Made by a program: the position numbers and the translations under genes. Below are positions 8,067 through 17,672 of a stretch of 64,000 bases of DNA, piece after piece. The notes under the pieces were generated by a model. The model searched no databases. It saw only the letters and a program-made list of their open reading frames with translations, and was not told where the DNA came from. This DNA comes from an uncultured Clostridium sp. (lineage in GTDB: Bacteria > Bacillota_I > Bacilli_A > RF39 > UBA660). Within the stretch, counting starts at the first letter, position 1. Each line of letters starts with the position of its first letter. The stretch lies in assembly GCA_946414595.1 (NCBI GenBank), contig CAMKPE010000007.1:1-64000 (forward strand). Direction: 5' to 3'.

Positions 8067-10016
8067 ATGGATAACAATAATAATCAAAACAATTATGCTT
8101 ATATTCCTCATTTTAATGTTTCATATAATTATAATCCATATGTTAATAAACCACCTAAAAAGAATAGACATATTTTTTCTATAGTACTTATGTCTTTATT
8201 AGTAGTTGCATTTGTAACTATATCAACATTATTCTTTATGCAAAAAATGGATGTTGATGATTCAAATAAGAAAACAAGAACATTTATGATTTATATGGTA
8301 GGATCTGACCTAGAATCTGCATCTTCTCAAGGTACTTATAGCATTGATGAAATAGATCCTTCAAAAATAGATTTAGATAATAATAACATTATCTTGATGG
8401 TTGGAGGAGCAAAGAAATGGCATAATTTTGTTAATCCAGATGAAGTGGCAATTTATGAATTAACTACTGCAGGATTTGTTAAAAAAGAAAATGATTTTGA
8501 ATTAAATATGGGAGAAGAAAGTTCTTTAACAACATTCTTAAATTATTCTTATAATAATTATCCAGCAAAAAAATACGATATGATTTTATGGAATCATGGT
8601 TTAGGTGCTTTTGGACTTGAACTTGATGAAATAGCAGATGATTTTATAAATATTTATGAACTAGATAATGCTTTTAAAAATAGTAAGTTTAAAAATGAAA
8701 AACTAGAATTAACAATATTCTATAATTGTCTAACAGAAAATATTCATATGGCAAATATTATGAGCAAATATTCTGATTATATGTTAGGATCCGAAGAAAT
8801 AATATATTTGTCTAAATTATTTAATAGATTAAAATTCTTTGAAAAAGTAAAAGTAGATGATACAGCAGTTGATATTGCAAAATACTTTATAGATCAATCT
8901 GATGTTGCAATTGATAACTACAATAATACTCATATTAAAAAAATTAATTCAACATTATCATTACTTGATTTAAGTAAGTTTGAACAATTTAATGATGATT
9001 TAGAAAAATTTATTGCAACAATTGATGTTTCAAAAAATTATTACAGCATAGCAAGAATCAGAAGAAATATGTATACATATGGAAGAAATCAAAATAATGA
9101 CTATGATACAGTTGATTTATATTCATTAATAGAAGAGTTAGAACCATACACAAATAATACGAGATTATTAAATAATCTTAAATCTAGTATCAACGATTTA
9201 ATAGTTATTAATAGTGCTTCAGATAATTATTCACATGGTATTTCAGCATATTTCCCATACTTTAGTGGAAATGATATAATAAATGCTCATTTAGTAATGT
9301 TTGAAAAATTATGGAGTAAGTCATCTTATGTAAGCTTTATAAGAAACTTCAATAGCATTAGATATGTTAATGGAAGAGAAACAAAACAAATAACTGGAAA
9401 AGAGACAAATGAATTAACAAATGAAGTTTCATTTAAAGATAACAAAATAGAAATAACATTAGATGAAAATGAAAATGCTAAATATCAAAGTGCATATGTC
9501 TATATATTCAAGAAAGATAAGGATAATAATTATGAGTTATTATTAAAATCAGATAAAGTAAACCATGATAATAACAAACTTGTTTATAACTATAATGGAC
9601 TACTAAAGATTAATGATACGTTGATATCTTTCTTTGACTTAAAAGAAAAGAATGTTTACGGAAAACTAACTAATAAATATGATCAATTAAATATATTGTT
9701 TAGTTTATATATTGATAAAGAATCTTCATATATAATTGAAGCAATTTTAGATAGTGGATCAAATCCTTTATCAAGTATCATAGATATGTCTGATTATAAT
9801 AGAATATCTTTTGCAAAATTAAAATATAACTACTTTGATCGCGATACTATGACAGATTCATGGAAAGATAATTATAATAGAGAAGATATCGAATATGATA
9901 AAGATAGTGTAGATATAATTATAGATAAAGTATCATTAAAAGATTGTTATATAATGATTGAAATAGTAGATTTAGATAATGATAGTTATTATTCTAAAAT
10001 GTTGCATGTAGAATAA
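8067..10016 (+). CDS. Membrane-anchored clostripain-family (C11) cysteine peptidase
   Basis: This 649-aa protein has an Asn-rich N-terminus, one transmembrane helix at about residues 37-58, and then an extracellular C11 caspase-like domain. Typical markers are M-I-Y-M-V-G-S-D-L near residue 75, the catalytic His in W-N-H-G-L-G-A near residue 177, and the catalytic Cys in F-Y-N-C-L near residue 222. C11 peptidases cleave after basic residues. The C-terminal 220 residues look like a beta domain. It is monocistronic and ends in a GAAA-loop terminator. It may act on surface or secreted proteins; the substrate is unknown. Confidence 0.82.
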   Translation: MDNNNNQNNYAYIPHFNVSYNYNPYVNKPPKKNRHIFSIVLMSLLVVAFVTISTLFFMQKMDVDDSNKKTRTFMIYMVGSDLESASSQGTYSIDEIDPSKIDLDNNNIILMVGGAKKWHNFVNPDEVAIYELTTAGFVKKENDFELNMGEESSLTTFLNYSYNNYPAKKYDMILWNHGLGAFGLELDEIADDFINIYELDNAFKNSKFKNEKLELTIFYNCLTENIHMANIMSKYSDYMLGSEEIIYLSKLFNRLKFFEKVKVDDTAVDIAKYFIDQSDVAIDNYNNTHIKKINSTLSLLDLSKFEQFNDDLEKFIATIDVSKNYYSIARIRRNMYTYGRNQNNDYDTVDLYSLIEELEPYTNNTRLLNNLKSSINDLIVINSASDNYSHGISAYFPYFSGNDIINAHLVMFEKLWSKSSYVSFIRNFNSIRYVNGRETKQITGKETNELTNEVSFKDNKIEITLDENENAKYQSAYVYIFKKDKDNNYELLLKSDKVNHDNNKLVYNYNGLLKINDTLISFFDLKEKNVYGKLTNKYDQLNILFSLYIDKESSYIIEAILDSGSNPLSSIIDMSDYNRISFAKLKYNYFDRDTMTDSWKDNYNREDIEYDKDSVDIIIDKVSLKDCYIMIEIVDLDNDSYYSKMLHVE

Positions 10017-10040
10017 AGTAATCGAAAGATTACTTTTTTT
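10015..10040 (+). terminator. Intrinsic terminator with GAAA tetraloop
   Basis: A 9-bp stem AAAGTAATC/GATTACTTT, GAAA loop and T run. Confidence 0.9.
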
Positions 10041-10041
10041 C

Positions 10042-10069
10042 TTGATTTTTTAAGGTTTTGTGCTATAAT
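10042..10069 (+). promoter_or_regulatory. Promoter of typA
   Basis: TTGATT at 10042-10047, a 16-nt spacer and TATAAT at 10064-10069 preceded by TGC (extended -10). Confidence 0.7.
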
Positions 10070-10099
10070 TTAGAAAGTTTATAGAAGTGAGTGATTTTT

Positions 10100-11908
10100 A
10101 TGAAAAAAAGAAATATAGCTATTATTGCCCATGTTGACCATGGTAAAACAACATTAGTAGATGAAATATTAAAATCTAGTGGAACATTTAGAGAAAATGA
10201 AGATACTAGTAATATATCAATGGATACTAATCCTCTTGAACATGAAAGAGGAATTACAATATTAGCTAAGACTACAGCAATTAATTATAAAGACTATAGA
10301 ATCAATATTCTTGATACTCCAGGACATGCAGATTTTGGTGGAGAAGTTGAGCGTATTATGAACATGGTTGATGGAGTTTTATTAGTTGTAGATGCTTATG
10401 AAGGAACAATGCCTCAAACTAGATTCGTTCTTAAAAAAGCATTAGCAGCAGGAGTAAAACCAATCGTAGTTATTAACAAAGTGGATAAACCATCAGCAAG
10501 ATGTAAAGAAGTTGTAGATGAAGTATTAGAGTTATTTATGGACCTTGATGCAAATGAAGATCAATTAGATTTCAAAGTAGTTTATGCATCAGCTATAAAT
10601 GGAACTAGTAGTTTAGATCCAGATATTTCTACTCAAACAAAAGGATTTACAGGACTTTTAGATTACATTATTTCTGAAATACCTGAACCAAAGGGAGATC
10701 CTAATGCACCACTTCAATTCCAACCAGCACTTCTAGATTATAATGACTTCGTAGGAAGAATAGGTATAGGTAGAGTTCATAATGGTGTTATAAAAGTTGG
10801 AGAAAATGTTGCATGCATGAGACTTGATGGAACAGTAAAACAATTTAGAATTCAAAAACTATTTGGATATCTAGGACTTAAGAAAATAGAAATTGAAAGT
10901 GCTGAAGCAGGAGATATCGTTGCAGTAGCAGGACTTTCTGATATATCAGTTGGAGAAACATTATGTGAACCAGGTAAACTTGATGCTTTACCAATACTTC
11001 ATATAGATGAACCAACACTTCAAATGACAATAGGAACGAACTCATCTCCATTCTGTGGAAGAGATGGTAAATTATTAACAGCAAGAAAAATCGAAGAAAG
11101 ATTAATAAAAGAAACACAAAGAGATGTTAGTTTAAGAGTAGCACCTAATGATGCAGAAAGTTGGATTGTATCAGGGCGTGGAGAACTTCACTTAGGAATT
11201 CTTATCGAAAATATGAGAAGAGAAGGATTCGAAATTGAAGTTAGTAAACCAAAAGTAATTTTAAAAGAAATAGATGGTAAGAAGTTAGAACCATACGAGG
11301 AATTACAAATTGAATGTCCAGAAGATACAGTAGGAAATGTAATTGAAGAATTAGGACATCGTGGTGCAATTATGGATAGTATGAACAATATCAATGGGCA
11401 AGTAAGACTTGTTTATACAATACCATCAAGAGGACTAATTGGATTTACAACTAACTTCCTAACACTTACAAAAGGATATGGAATAATAAATCACTCATTT
11501 AAAGAATATAAAGAAATGTCTTCAGTTGATGTTGGAGAAAGAAGTTTAGGTGTTTTAGTATCAATAGATGAAGGTAAAACAACAGCTTACTCTCTAGGTG
11601 GACTTGAAGATCGTGGTATCATGTTTGTTGAACCAGGTGTTGATGTATACGAAGGAATGATAGTAGGGGAACATACAAGAGAAAACGACTTAGCAGTAAA
11701 CGTTACAAAAGGAAAGAACTTAACAAATATACGTGCTGCTGGAAGTGATCATACAGTTGTATTAAAAAGACCAAGACCTATATCACTTGAATATGCACTT
11801 GACTACATTAACTCAGATGAGTTAGTAGAAGTAACACCACATTTTATAAGACTTAGAAAGAGAATATTAAATACACAAGATAGAAAGAAATTTGATAGTA
11901 GAAATTAA
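10100..11908 (+). CDS. typA: Ribosome-associated GTPase TypA/BipA
   Basis: This 602-aa protein has translational-GTPase motifs: A-H-V-D-H-G-K-T-T (G1), R-G-I-T-I (G2), D-T-P-G-H-A-D-F (G3) and N-K-V-D (G4). The EF-G-like domains II, III and V follow, with the TypA-specific C-terminal domain (G-L-I-G-F region). TypA binds the 70S ribosome and helps 50S assembly and stress or cold adaptation. The length is normal for the family. ATG 10100 is preferred over GTG 10091, which sits within the RBS region. Confidence 0.96.
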   Translation: MKKRNIAIIAHVDHGKTTLVDEILKSSGTFRENEDTSNISMDTNPLEHERGITILAKTTAINYKDYRINILDTPGHADFGGEVERIMNMVDGVLLVVDAYEGTMPQTRFVLKKALAAGVKPIVVINKVDKPSARCKEVVDEVLELFMDLDANEDQLDFKVVYASAINGTSSLDPDISTQTKGFTGLLDYIISEIPEPKGDPNAPLQFQPALLDYNDFVGRIGIGRVHNGVIKVGENVACMRLDGTVKQFRIQKLFGYLGLKKIEIESAEAGDIVAVAGLSDISVGETLCEPGKLDALPILHIDEPTLQMTIGTNSSPFCGRDGKLLTARKIEERLIKETQRDVSLRVAPNDAESWIVSGRGELHLGILIENMRREGFEIEVSKPKVILKEIDGKKLEPYEELQIECPEDTVGNVIEELGHRGAIMDSMNNINGQVRLVYTIPSRGLIGFTTNFLTLTKGYGIINHSFKEYKEMSSVDVGERSLGVLVSIDEGKTTAYSLGGLEDRGIMFVEPGVDVYEGMIVGEHTRENDLAVNVTKGKNLTNIRAAGSDHTVVLKRPRPISLEYALDYINSDELVEVTPHFIRLRKRILNTQDRKKFDSRN

Positions 11909-11956
11909 TTTTCTTTTTATCTTTTTTATTGTATAATTTTATTAGGATGTGATTTT

Positions 11957-12475
11957 ATGAAAAAGAATAATAGGAAAATACCAAAAAAGAACTATACTAC
12001 ATTTTCGTTAATAATAATCGTTACATTATTAACTGCAATTGTTTGTTTTGTAGCATACAACAATAAAAAAGAATATGAAAGATCAATTCCTGTATTAAGA
12101 GGGCATTCTAAAGAAATAGAAATAAATAATTTAGATTCATATTTAGCAGAGAATGAAGATGTTCTTTTATACATAGGAATGCCTGATAATGACGAATCAA
12201 GAGCATTAGAAGATGAACTAATTGATGTAATAGATGATAATAACTTAGATGTTATTTATTTGAATATAAAAGATGTAGAAAACTTAGAAAAATTCTATGC
12301 TGATTTTAATAAGAAATATTCTAAAGGAATAGATGTATCTAATTATCCTGCATTCTTAATAATTAAAAATGGTAAGATTGCTGATTTGGTACAAAGAAAA
12401 GAAAGAAAACTAAATGGTGGAGATATAATTCAATTACTTGAAATTAATGAACTAATTGGAGAAGAAGATGCTTAA
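11957..12475 (+). CDS. Membrane-anchored thioredoxin-fold protein lacking CXXC
   Basis: This 172-aa protein has a basic N-terminus and one transmembrane helix at about residues 17-35. An extracellular domain with a thioredoxin-like pattern follows: L-L-Y-I-G near residue 73, a cis-Pro-type N-Y-P-A-F-L-I near residue 133, and a K-N-G-K-I turn. The place of the active-site CXXC holds M-P-D-N-D-E-S, so redox chemistry is unlikely. It overlaps the trmL start by 8 nt, so the two are translationally coupled. The function is unknown. Confidence 0.7.
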   Translation: MKKNNRKIPKKNYTTFSLIIIVTLLTAIVCFVAYNNKKEYERSIPVLRGHSKEIEINNLDSYLAENEDVLLYIGMPDNDESRALEDELIDVIDDNNLDVIYLNIKDVENLEKFYADFNKKYSKGIDVSNYPAFLIIKNGKIADLVQRKERKLNGGDIIQLLEINELIGEEDA

Positions 12476-12995
12476 TATAGTATTATATGAACCAGAAATT
12501 CCACAGAATACTGGTAATATTATGAGAACTTGTGTAGCGACAGGTACGAGATTGCATTTGATCAAACCATTAGGATTCAAAATAGATGATGCTCACTTGA
12601 AAAGAAGTGGAGTAAACTATATCGACAAATTAGAGTATTACGTATATGAAAATTATGATGACTTCTTAAGTAAGAATAGCGGAGAGTTCTATTATTTCAC
12701 TAGATATGGACATAAACCGCATACAAGTTTTGATTATAGTGATACTGAAAAAGAGATTTATTTAATATTTGGAAAAGAGTCAACAGGTATCCCAAGAGAA
12801 CTTTTACAACCACATTTAGATAGATGTATGAGAATACCTATGACAGCCAATGTAAGAGCACTTAATTTAAGCAATTGTGTGGCAATTGTTTTATATGAAG
12901 TACTAAGACAACAAAACTATAGAGATTTATTATTTGATGAGCCACATAAAGATAAAGATTTTATCATAAATGGTATAGATAATAATGAAGGATAA
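12468..12995 (+). CDS. trmL: tRNA (cytidine/uridine-34 2'-O)-methyltransferase TrmL
   Basis: This 175-aa SPOUT-family methyltransferase has P-E-I-P-Q-N-T-G-N-I-M-R-T near its start. The knot motifs are F-G-K-E-S-T-G-I-P near residue 105 and R-A-L-N-L-S-N-C-V-A near residue 132. TrmL methylates the wobble ribose of tRNA-Leu isoacceptors using S-adenosylmethionine. ATG 12468 is chosen because GGAG at 12459-12462 precedes it; a TTG start at 12456 would lack an RBS. It overlaps the upstream gene by 8 nt. Confidence 0.93.
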   Translation: MLNIVLYEPEIPQNTGNIMRTCVATGTRLHLIKPLGFKIDDAHLKRSGVNYIDKLEYYVYENYDDFLSKNSGEFYYFTRYGHKPHTSFDYSDTEKEIYLIFGKESTGIPRELLQPHLDRCMRIPMTANVRALNLSNCVAIVLYEVLRQQNYRDLLFDEPHKDKDFIINGIDNNEG

Positions 12996-13010
12996 TATAT
13001 AAAAAAACAA

Positions 13011-13040
13011 TTGACAAATAACATATAAATATGCTACTAT
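13011..13040 (+). promoter_or_regulatory. Promoter of tRNA-Ala
   Basis: TTGACA at 13011-13016, an 18-nt spacer and TACTAT at 13035-13040. Confidence 0.8.
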
Positions 13041-13058
13041 TTATATGTTGCTTGATTT

Positions 13059-13134
13059 GGGGCATTAGCTCAGCTGGGAGAGCGCCACGTTTGCACCGTG
13101 GAGGTCAGCGGTTCGATCCCGCTATGCTCCACCA
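13059..13134 (+). tRNA. tRNA-Ala (anticodon TGC)
   Basis: A complete 76-nt cloverleaf: acceptor GGGGCAT pairs with ATGCTCC, the D-arm is GCTC/GAGC, the anticodon loop contains TGC and the T-loop is TTCGATC. CCA is encoded. Confidence 0.96.
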
Positions 13135-13147
13135 TATTTAGTAATAG

Positions 13148-13176
13148 AATTGAATACGATGTATTCAATTTTTTTT
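13148..13176 (+). terminator. Intrinsic terminator of tRNA-Ala
   Basis: A perfect 10-bp stem (13148-13157 with 13161-13170), 3-nt loop and eight Ts. Confidence 0.9.
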
Positions 13177-13182
13177 GTGCAT

Positions 13183-13210
13183 AAAAAAAGACAATAGATT
13201 TTATTGTCTT
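13183..13210 (-). terminator. Minus-strand intrinsic terminator
   Basis: An 8-bp stem AAGACAAT/ATTGTCTT with the A run at 13183-13189, which is a T run on the minus strand. It terminates the gene ending at 13201. Confidence 0.8.
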
Positions 13211-14103
13211 GATAATATTTTTTCTTTTATCATATCATTATATGCTTTTAATCTTTCTTCGGTTGGTATACCAGATTCTTTAATTGTTATTTTACGACTT
13301 GGAACAGCAAAATCATTAGCAACATTTATAACATCATAATCACTTGCTCCTAAAGTTAATTCATGACCAATGTATATAACATTGTTAGGATTACCTTCAA
13401 GTATATTTCTAAGTAAATCATAATATGCTTTTTTTCCATTAGCAGTTCTACTAAATTCACTATCGTTAAGATGAGCGAAAGTAACATGTTTTATTTTATG
13501 ATCACTAACAATAAAGTTAATTGGACTTCCTGTATATTGTTTCATAAAATTAACAATTGTTTTAATATTTTTATCAGCATTTTCACTCAATAGAATTTCT
13601 GTTGGAATAGATGCTGCTATAGAAGCATCAGGATTTATCTCTAATCCATCATTTATTGATCTAAACATAAGTCTATAAGTAATAGGGTAGTTATCTCTTA
13701 TGAAGTATGATTTGGAAATCATTGGAGAAGTACTACTAAACATAGGTTCTTCACCAAAGTTTTCAATATATACATCTTTTTGAAATACATCATAATGCAT
13801 TAATCTAAATCGATCTAAAGCATTTTTATTTGGATAATCATGATATCTAATATCTCCAGCATAAGGAGCAGCCATTTTTTGTTTTTTAGGTGCTCTTGGG
13901 TCAAATGGATAATCTTTTTCTTTTTCATCTTTTTGTCTTTGCCTTAAATTATATAATTTTGAATATAAGTGATTTATTTCACTTTTTTTATTTGCGTATT
14001 TAAATCTGTTATCTGGATCATTTGGATCCATTTTATCTAACTCTTTATTAGCACTATCAATTTCTCTTTCTAACATCCTAATTTCATCTACTATAGTTAA
14101 CAT
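13201..14103 (-). CDS. Hypothetical protein with N-terminal coiled coil
   Basis: This 300-aa cytoplasmic protein begins with a charged coiled-coil region (about residues 3-65, rich in E, K, D and N with Leu/Ile heptads). A Lys/Pro linker follows, then a 220-residue globular domain that I do not recognise. The ATG at 14103 is used because GGGGGA lies 4 nt before it; the TTG-started extension is less likely. It is convergent with tRNA-Ala and divergent from the phosphatase/EEP fusion gene. Confidence 0.7.
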   Translation of the reverse strand: MLTIVDEIRMLEREIDSANKELDKMDPNDPDNRFKYANKKSEINHLYSKLYNLRQRQKDEKEKDYPFDPRAPKKQKMAAPYAGDIRYHDYPNKNALDRFRLMHYDVFQKDVYIENFGEEPMFSSTSPMISKSYFIRDNYPITYRLMFRSINDGLEINPDASIAASIPTEILLSENADKNIKTIVNFMKQYTGSPINFIVSDHKIKHVTFAHLNDSEFSRTANGKKAYYDLLRNILEGNPNNVIYIGHELTLGASDYDVINVANDFAVPSRKITIKESGIPTEERLKAYNDMIKEKILSRQ

Positions 14104-14204
14104 AAAGTCCCCCAAATATATAAATTGTCAATATCATATCATAAAATGTTAAAAATATAAATAATTATTATATTTAATTATGCTATAATTGAATTGGTGA
14201 TAAT

Positions 14205-15554
14205 ATGGCTATTATTGTTTACTTAATAAGACATTCAGAATCAAAGGAAATGAAAATAAAAAAGAATGTTCCTTTGCTTGAATGTAATAAAAATACAAGA
14301 CTTTCAAGGAAAGGAAAACACATTGCTTTTGAGTTCAGTAAAAATAAAGAATTTAAAAACATTGATGTTTTAATTTCAAGTGATTACAAAAGAGCAATAG
14401 AAACTGCATTATTCTTCTCAGAAAACAAAACATCATTTGAAATAAACCCAAAGTTTGGTGAAAGAGTTCATGGTGTTGAATCATTTGATCAGTTACCTGA
14501 AAATTTTGAGAAAAAACAATTCACAGATGAAGATTTCAAAATGGAAAATGGTGAAAGCCAAAAAGAAGTACGCGATAGAATGTACAAAGCATTAATGGAA
14601 TTACTAAAAGAAAATAAAAACGAAGATAAAATTGCCATAGTATCTCATAGCACTGCTATAACATTCTTATTAAAGAAATGGTGCAAAATTAAATATGCTG
14701 GAGAGTACAAATTTAAGAATAAAACATTCTTTAATGGTGTATGGAAACCATGTACAGCATTTAAACTTGTATTTGATGGTAAAAACCACTTACTAGAAAT
14801 AAGTGAAGTAAAACCAGAAATTAAAGTTATGTCTTTTAATTTAAGACACATAATAAAAGAAGAATTATTTGGTATATGGAAAACAAGATATAGACGAATA
14901 ATTGATTTTATAGATGAAGAGTCTCCAGACATAATTGGAGTTCAAGAATTAACAAGAAAAGGTAAAAGATATTTAAAGAAAAATTTAAGAGATTATAAAA
15001 TAGTTGGTAAAAGAAGATATAGTATTATCTTCACTAATGAATACAATTGTGTTCTAGTAAAAAGGGATTTCAAAATAAAAGGGCATAAGACATATTCGTT
15101 ATCAGATAAAATAAATATCTTAGGAAGAAAATCTAAAAGTGATAACTTCCCAAGAATATGTACACTTGTGCATTTAGAAAAAGAAAATTATAAGTTTTTA
15201 GTAGCAAATACACATATTGATAATAGTAGTACTGAAAATAAAAAGAGACAATTAAATATCTTTAATAACATAATTAATACCCATAAAAAAGAAGAGGAAT
15301 TATTAATAATAACTGGTGACTTTAATATGACTATGGATAATAGAAATTTAAGTAATTATTCAAAGAATTTTGTAGCACCTTTTAAAGATTATGCAATCGG
15401 AACATTCCCATCAGTTCCAGATATGAGAGCATTAGATCATATTTTCCTAGATCAAAGATTAGATTTTTTTGACGAGAAAATATATAGTGATTCTAATGAA
15501 AAAGGATTTATGAGTGATCATAATCCAATCAGTTGTATTGTAACTATTAAATAG
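14205..15554 (+). CDS. Histidine phosphatase fused to an endonuclease/exonuclease/phosphatase domain
   Basis: This 449-aa protein has two enzymatic parts. Residues 1-200 are a histidine phosphatase (phosphoglycerate-mutase-like): L-I-R-H-S-E at 7-12, S-D-Y-K-R-A near 62, E-R-V-H-G and the second His in I-V-S-H-S near 147. Residues 205-449 are an EEP domain (DNase I/sphingomyelinase fold): M-S-F-N-L-R, G-V-Q-E, N-T-H-I-D, G-D-F-N-M and S-D-H-N-P. Catalytic residues of both parts are present. The fusion could act on a phospho-ester twice in sequence. It lies 13 nt before the DgkB-like gene, which hints at lipid or inositol-phosphate metabolism. Confidence 0.85.
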   Translation: MAIIVYLIRHSESKEMKIKKNVPLLECNKNTRLSRKGKHIAFEFSKNKEFKNIDVLISSDYKRAIETALFFSENKTSFEINPKFGERVHGVESFDQLPENFEKKQFTDEDFKMENGESQKEVRDRMYKALMELLKENKNEDKIAIVSHSTAITFLLKKWCKIKYAGEYKFKNKTFFNGVWKPCTAFKLVFDGKNHLLEISEVKPEIKVMSFNLRHIIKEELFGIWKTRYRRIIDFIDEESPDIIGVQELTRKGKRYLKKNLRDYKIVGKRRYSIIFTNEYNCVLVKRDFKIKGHKTYSLSDKINILGRKSKSDNFPRICTLVHLEKENYKFLVANTHIDNSSTENKKRQLNIFNNIINTHKKEEELLIITGDFNMTMDNRNLSNYSKNFVAPFKDYAIGTFPSVPDMRALDHIFLDQRLDFFDEKIYSDSNEKGFMSDHNPISCIVTIK

Positions 15555-15567
15555 TTATGGAGGAGTA

Positions 15568-16494
15568 ATGAAAAAGTGTGTAGTAATTTATAACAAACAT
15601 AGTGGTAAAAAGAAAAAATATGACTTTTTAGAAGAATATGAAAAAATACTAAACAAAAATGATTATGAAGTAGAGTTCATTACTTCTAACTATAAAGGTC
15701 ATGTAATAGATATAGTAAGAGATTTACCTAATAATATTGATTTAGTTCTTTCAATTGGAGGAGATGGTACTTTCAATGAATCAATGAGAGGAAACTTCAA
15801 AAGAGAGAAAAGATTAGTATTAGCACATATTCCTATGGGAACGACTAATGATGTTGGGAAAATGTTTGGGTATGAAAAAGATTGTATAAAAAACTTGAAG
15901 ATGCTTATGGAAGGTACAACTAGAAAAATGGATATATGTACAATTAACGGAGAGCCTTTCATTTATGTAGCTGGATTTGGTAAATTTATGAATATTCCAT
16001 ATGAAACAAAAAGAAAAAGTAAAAAAAGATTTGGTTACTTGGCGTATGTATTTAATGGAGTTAAAAACTTTTTTGGGCCAACAAATTTACATGATCTTAC
16101 TTTTGAAGTTAATAATGAAGAATACAATGGTTTATACTCATTTCTAGCAGTAACTAATGCAACTAGAATTGCAGGAATGAAAATATATGATGATATAAAA
16201 TTAGATGATAATAAATTTGAAATATTATTTTGTAATATCAAAAAAAGAAAAGATATTTTAAAATCATTAAAATATCTTAGAAAAACAGATATAACTCATG
16301 TCCCAGGATTTTATTTCTATAAAAGTGATTGTATAAAAATAAAATTTAATGAAGAAAATGAAATTAAGTGGTGTATGGATGGAGAAGAATTTGATGTTCA
16401 TACAAGTGAAGTTGAAATAAAAATAGATAGTAACACTCAAATAATGATGCCAAAGAAAAACTTAGAAGAATTATTTACAAACAAGAAAAAATAG
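15568..16494 (+). CDS. Diacylglycerol/lipid kinase, DgkB/YegS family
   Basis: This 308-aa protein has the nucleotide-binding motif S-I-G-G-D-G-T-F-N-E near residue 63, the P-M-G-T-T-N-D motif near residue 90, and a C-terminal W-C-M-D-G-E-E. These are the hallmarks of the DAGK-catalytic/NAD-kinase-like fold. Family members phosphorylate diacylglycerol or related lipids at the membrane face. It is downstream of the phosphatase/EEP fusion in an apparent two-gene operon with RBS GGAGGAG, and ends at a bidirectional terminator. Confidence 0.9.
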   Translation: MKKCVVIYNKHSGKKKKYDFLEEYEKILNKNDYEVEFITSNYKGHVIDIVRDLPNNIDLVLSIGGDGTFNESMRGNFKREKRLVLAHIPMGTTNDVGKMFGYEKDCIKNLKMLMEGTTRKMDICTINGEPFIYVAGFGKFMNIPYETKRKSKKRFGYLAYVFNGVKNFFGPTNLHDLTFEVNNEEYNGLYSFLAVTNATRIAGMKIYDDIKLDDNKFEILFCNIKKRKDILKSLKYLRKTDITHVPGFYFYKSDCIKIKFNEENEIKWCMDGEEFDVHTSEVEIKIDSNTQIMMPKKNLEELFTNKKK

Positions 16495-16514
16495 AATGAT
16501 TTAATCATTCTATT
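16490..16514. terminator. Bidirectional intrinsic terminator
   Basis: An 11-bp stem (16490-16500 with 16504-16514) with a 3-nt loop, flanked by A and T runs, between two convergent genes. Confidence 0.85.
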
Positions 16515-16924
16515 TATTTTATATAATTATTTGATTTTAACTTAGCAATTATTTTATCTTTTGATACATTTCCATCAATTCTTTGAAGTACTGATGATTC
16601 TTCACCATTTGTTATAAATACTGTAGTAGGTGTACTACTAATTCCAAACTTACTATAGAATGCATCATAATCTTCACTAGATAAATTAGTAATGTTTAAT
16701 TGATATCCAATCACATCATATTCATTTAATACTTCTTTTAACTTTGGAGTAAAGTTTGCACAGTGGCTGCAGCCATCTTGAACTACTTCAAAAAAGAAAG
16801 TATCACCATTTTCCATTTTCTTATTTAATTCTTTATAACTTAATGACTTTAAATTATTGTTTCCACATCCAGATAATAATAATACTGAAACAATAATTAG
16901 TAACAAATTCCTAACAGTTTTCAT
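16514..16924 (-). CDS. Thioredoxin-like lipoprotein with CSHC active site
   Basis: This 136-aa protein has a lipoprotein signal peptide (hydrophobic core, L-S-G-C lipobox near residue 18). A thioredoxin fold follows with D-G-C-S-H-C near residue 55 and a cis-Pro T-P-T-T-V near residue 96. The CXXC is intact, so it is predicted to exchange disulfides outside the membrane. ATG 16924 is chosen because GAGGTG lies 6 nt upstream. It lies just before the large Cys-rich secretion locus, so it may serve those proteins; that is an inference. Confidence 0.85.
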   Translation of the reverse strand: MKTVRNLLLIIVSVLLLSGCGNNNLKSLSYKELNKKMENGDTFFFEVVQDGCSHCANFTPKLKEVLNEYDVIGYQLNITNLSSEDYDAFYSKFGISSTPTTVFITNGEESSVLQRIDGNVSKDKIIAKLKSNNYIK

Positions 16925-17064
16925 AAAACACCTCATAAAGAATAATAACACAATTATGTATAAATCTCTATAAAAAAATATTTTTTTATAAACATAATGA
17001 AAAATACTAGTAAAAAAAAATGAAATGTAGTAAACTTAATTTATAAGAAAAATAGGAGAAGGGT

Positions 17065-17559
17065 ATGAAAGAGTCAATTTGGATGTATTTCTTCATGATA
17101 ATGGGAATACTAGGTATCGTATTAATTAATATATTCGGAAATATTTTGATAAGTAATGAACAAAACTACTATCTTTTAAAAGAAGTTACACAAGCTGCTA
17201 TGTATGATGCGGTTGATTTAAAAGCATATAGAGAAGGTGTAGGATGGGATGGAGTTACTTATGAAACTGACCCAGAATCAATGCACTGTGAATCAGGAAT
17301 TCCTGGTACAATAAGAATTCAAAAAGAAAAGTTTGTAGAGAGTTTCGTAAGAAGATTTGCAGCAAGTGCAAAACTTAATAGAAAGTATCGTATTGTCATT
17401 CATGATATAGATGAATGTCCTCCAAAAGTATCTATTTCATTAATAGCTACTGAAAGATTCTCTTTCTTAAAATTCTTTGATGTTTCTTATGATAGTGGTG
17501 AAGAAATAACAAATTCATTAACTGGTATTTTGGAAACTGTAACACCAGATAAGTATTAA
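17065..17559 (+). CDS. TadE-like pseudopilin protein
   Basis: This 164-aa protein starts M-K-E-S-I and goes straight into one hydrophobic helix (about residues 7-30). An amphipathic extension (E-V-T-Q-A-A-M-Y-D-A-V) and a soluble domain with two Cys follow. This layout is that of TadE/TadF minor pilins. The M-(K/R)-E start is shared with the pilin at 22460 and the TadE-like protein at 22664. It has its own terminator and precedes the Tad operon. An AGGAGAAGGG RBS is present. Confidence 0.65.
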   Translation: MKESIWMYFFMIMGILGIVLINIFGNILISNEQNYYLLKEVTQAAMYDAVDLKAYREGVGWDGVTYETDPESMHCESGIPGTIRIQKEKFVESFVRRFAASAKLNRKYRIVIHDIDECPPKVSISLIATERFSFLKFFDVSYDSGEEITNSLTGILETVTPDKY

Positions 17560-17561
17560 TA

Positions 17562-17590
17562 AAGAACGAATGTAAATCGTTCTTTTTTTT
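17562..17590 (+). terminator. Intrinsic terminator
   Basis: An 8-bp stem AAGAACGA/TCGTTCTT, 7-nt loop and a run of Ts. Confidence 0.9.
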
Positions 17591-17622
17591 GAAAAAAAAT
17601 AATAAAAAATCATATCAACTTG

Positions 17623-17672
17623 TTGCCTTTTCTTTATACATAGAGTATACTTATTCTATAGTAGAATAGTAT
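17623..17672 (+). promoter_or_regulatory. Tad operon promoter with overlapping palindrome
   Basis: TTGCCT at 17623-17628, a 17-nt spacer and TATACT at 17646-17651. A palindrome TATTCTA-TAG-TAGAATA (17652-17668) follows at once, extended by ATAC/GTAT arms (17647-17672). It therefore overlaps the -10 box and the predicted start site. This is where a repressor dimer would sit. No regulator gene lies next to it. Confidence 0.6.

Noticed and set aside
11893-11925. Intrinsic terminator after typA
   Set aside because: Only a weak AGAAA/TTTCT hairpin with an interrupted T run is present; not strong enough to list.
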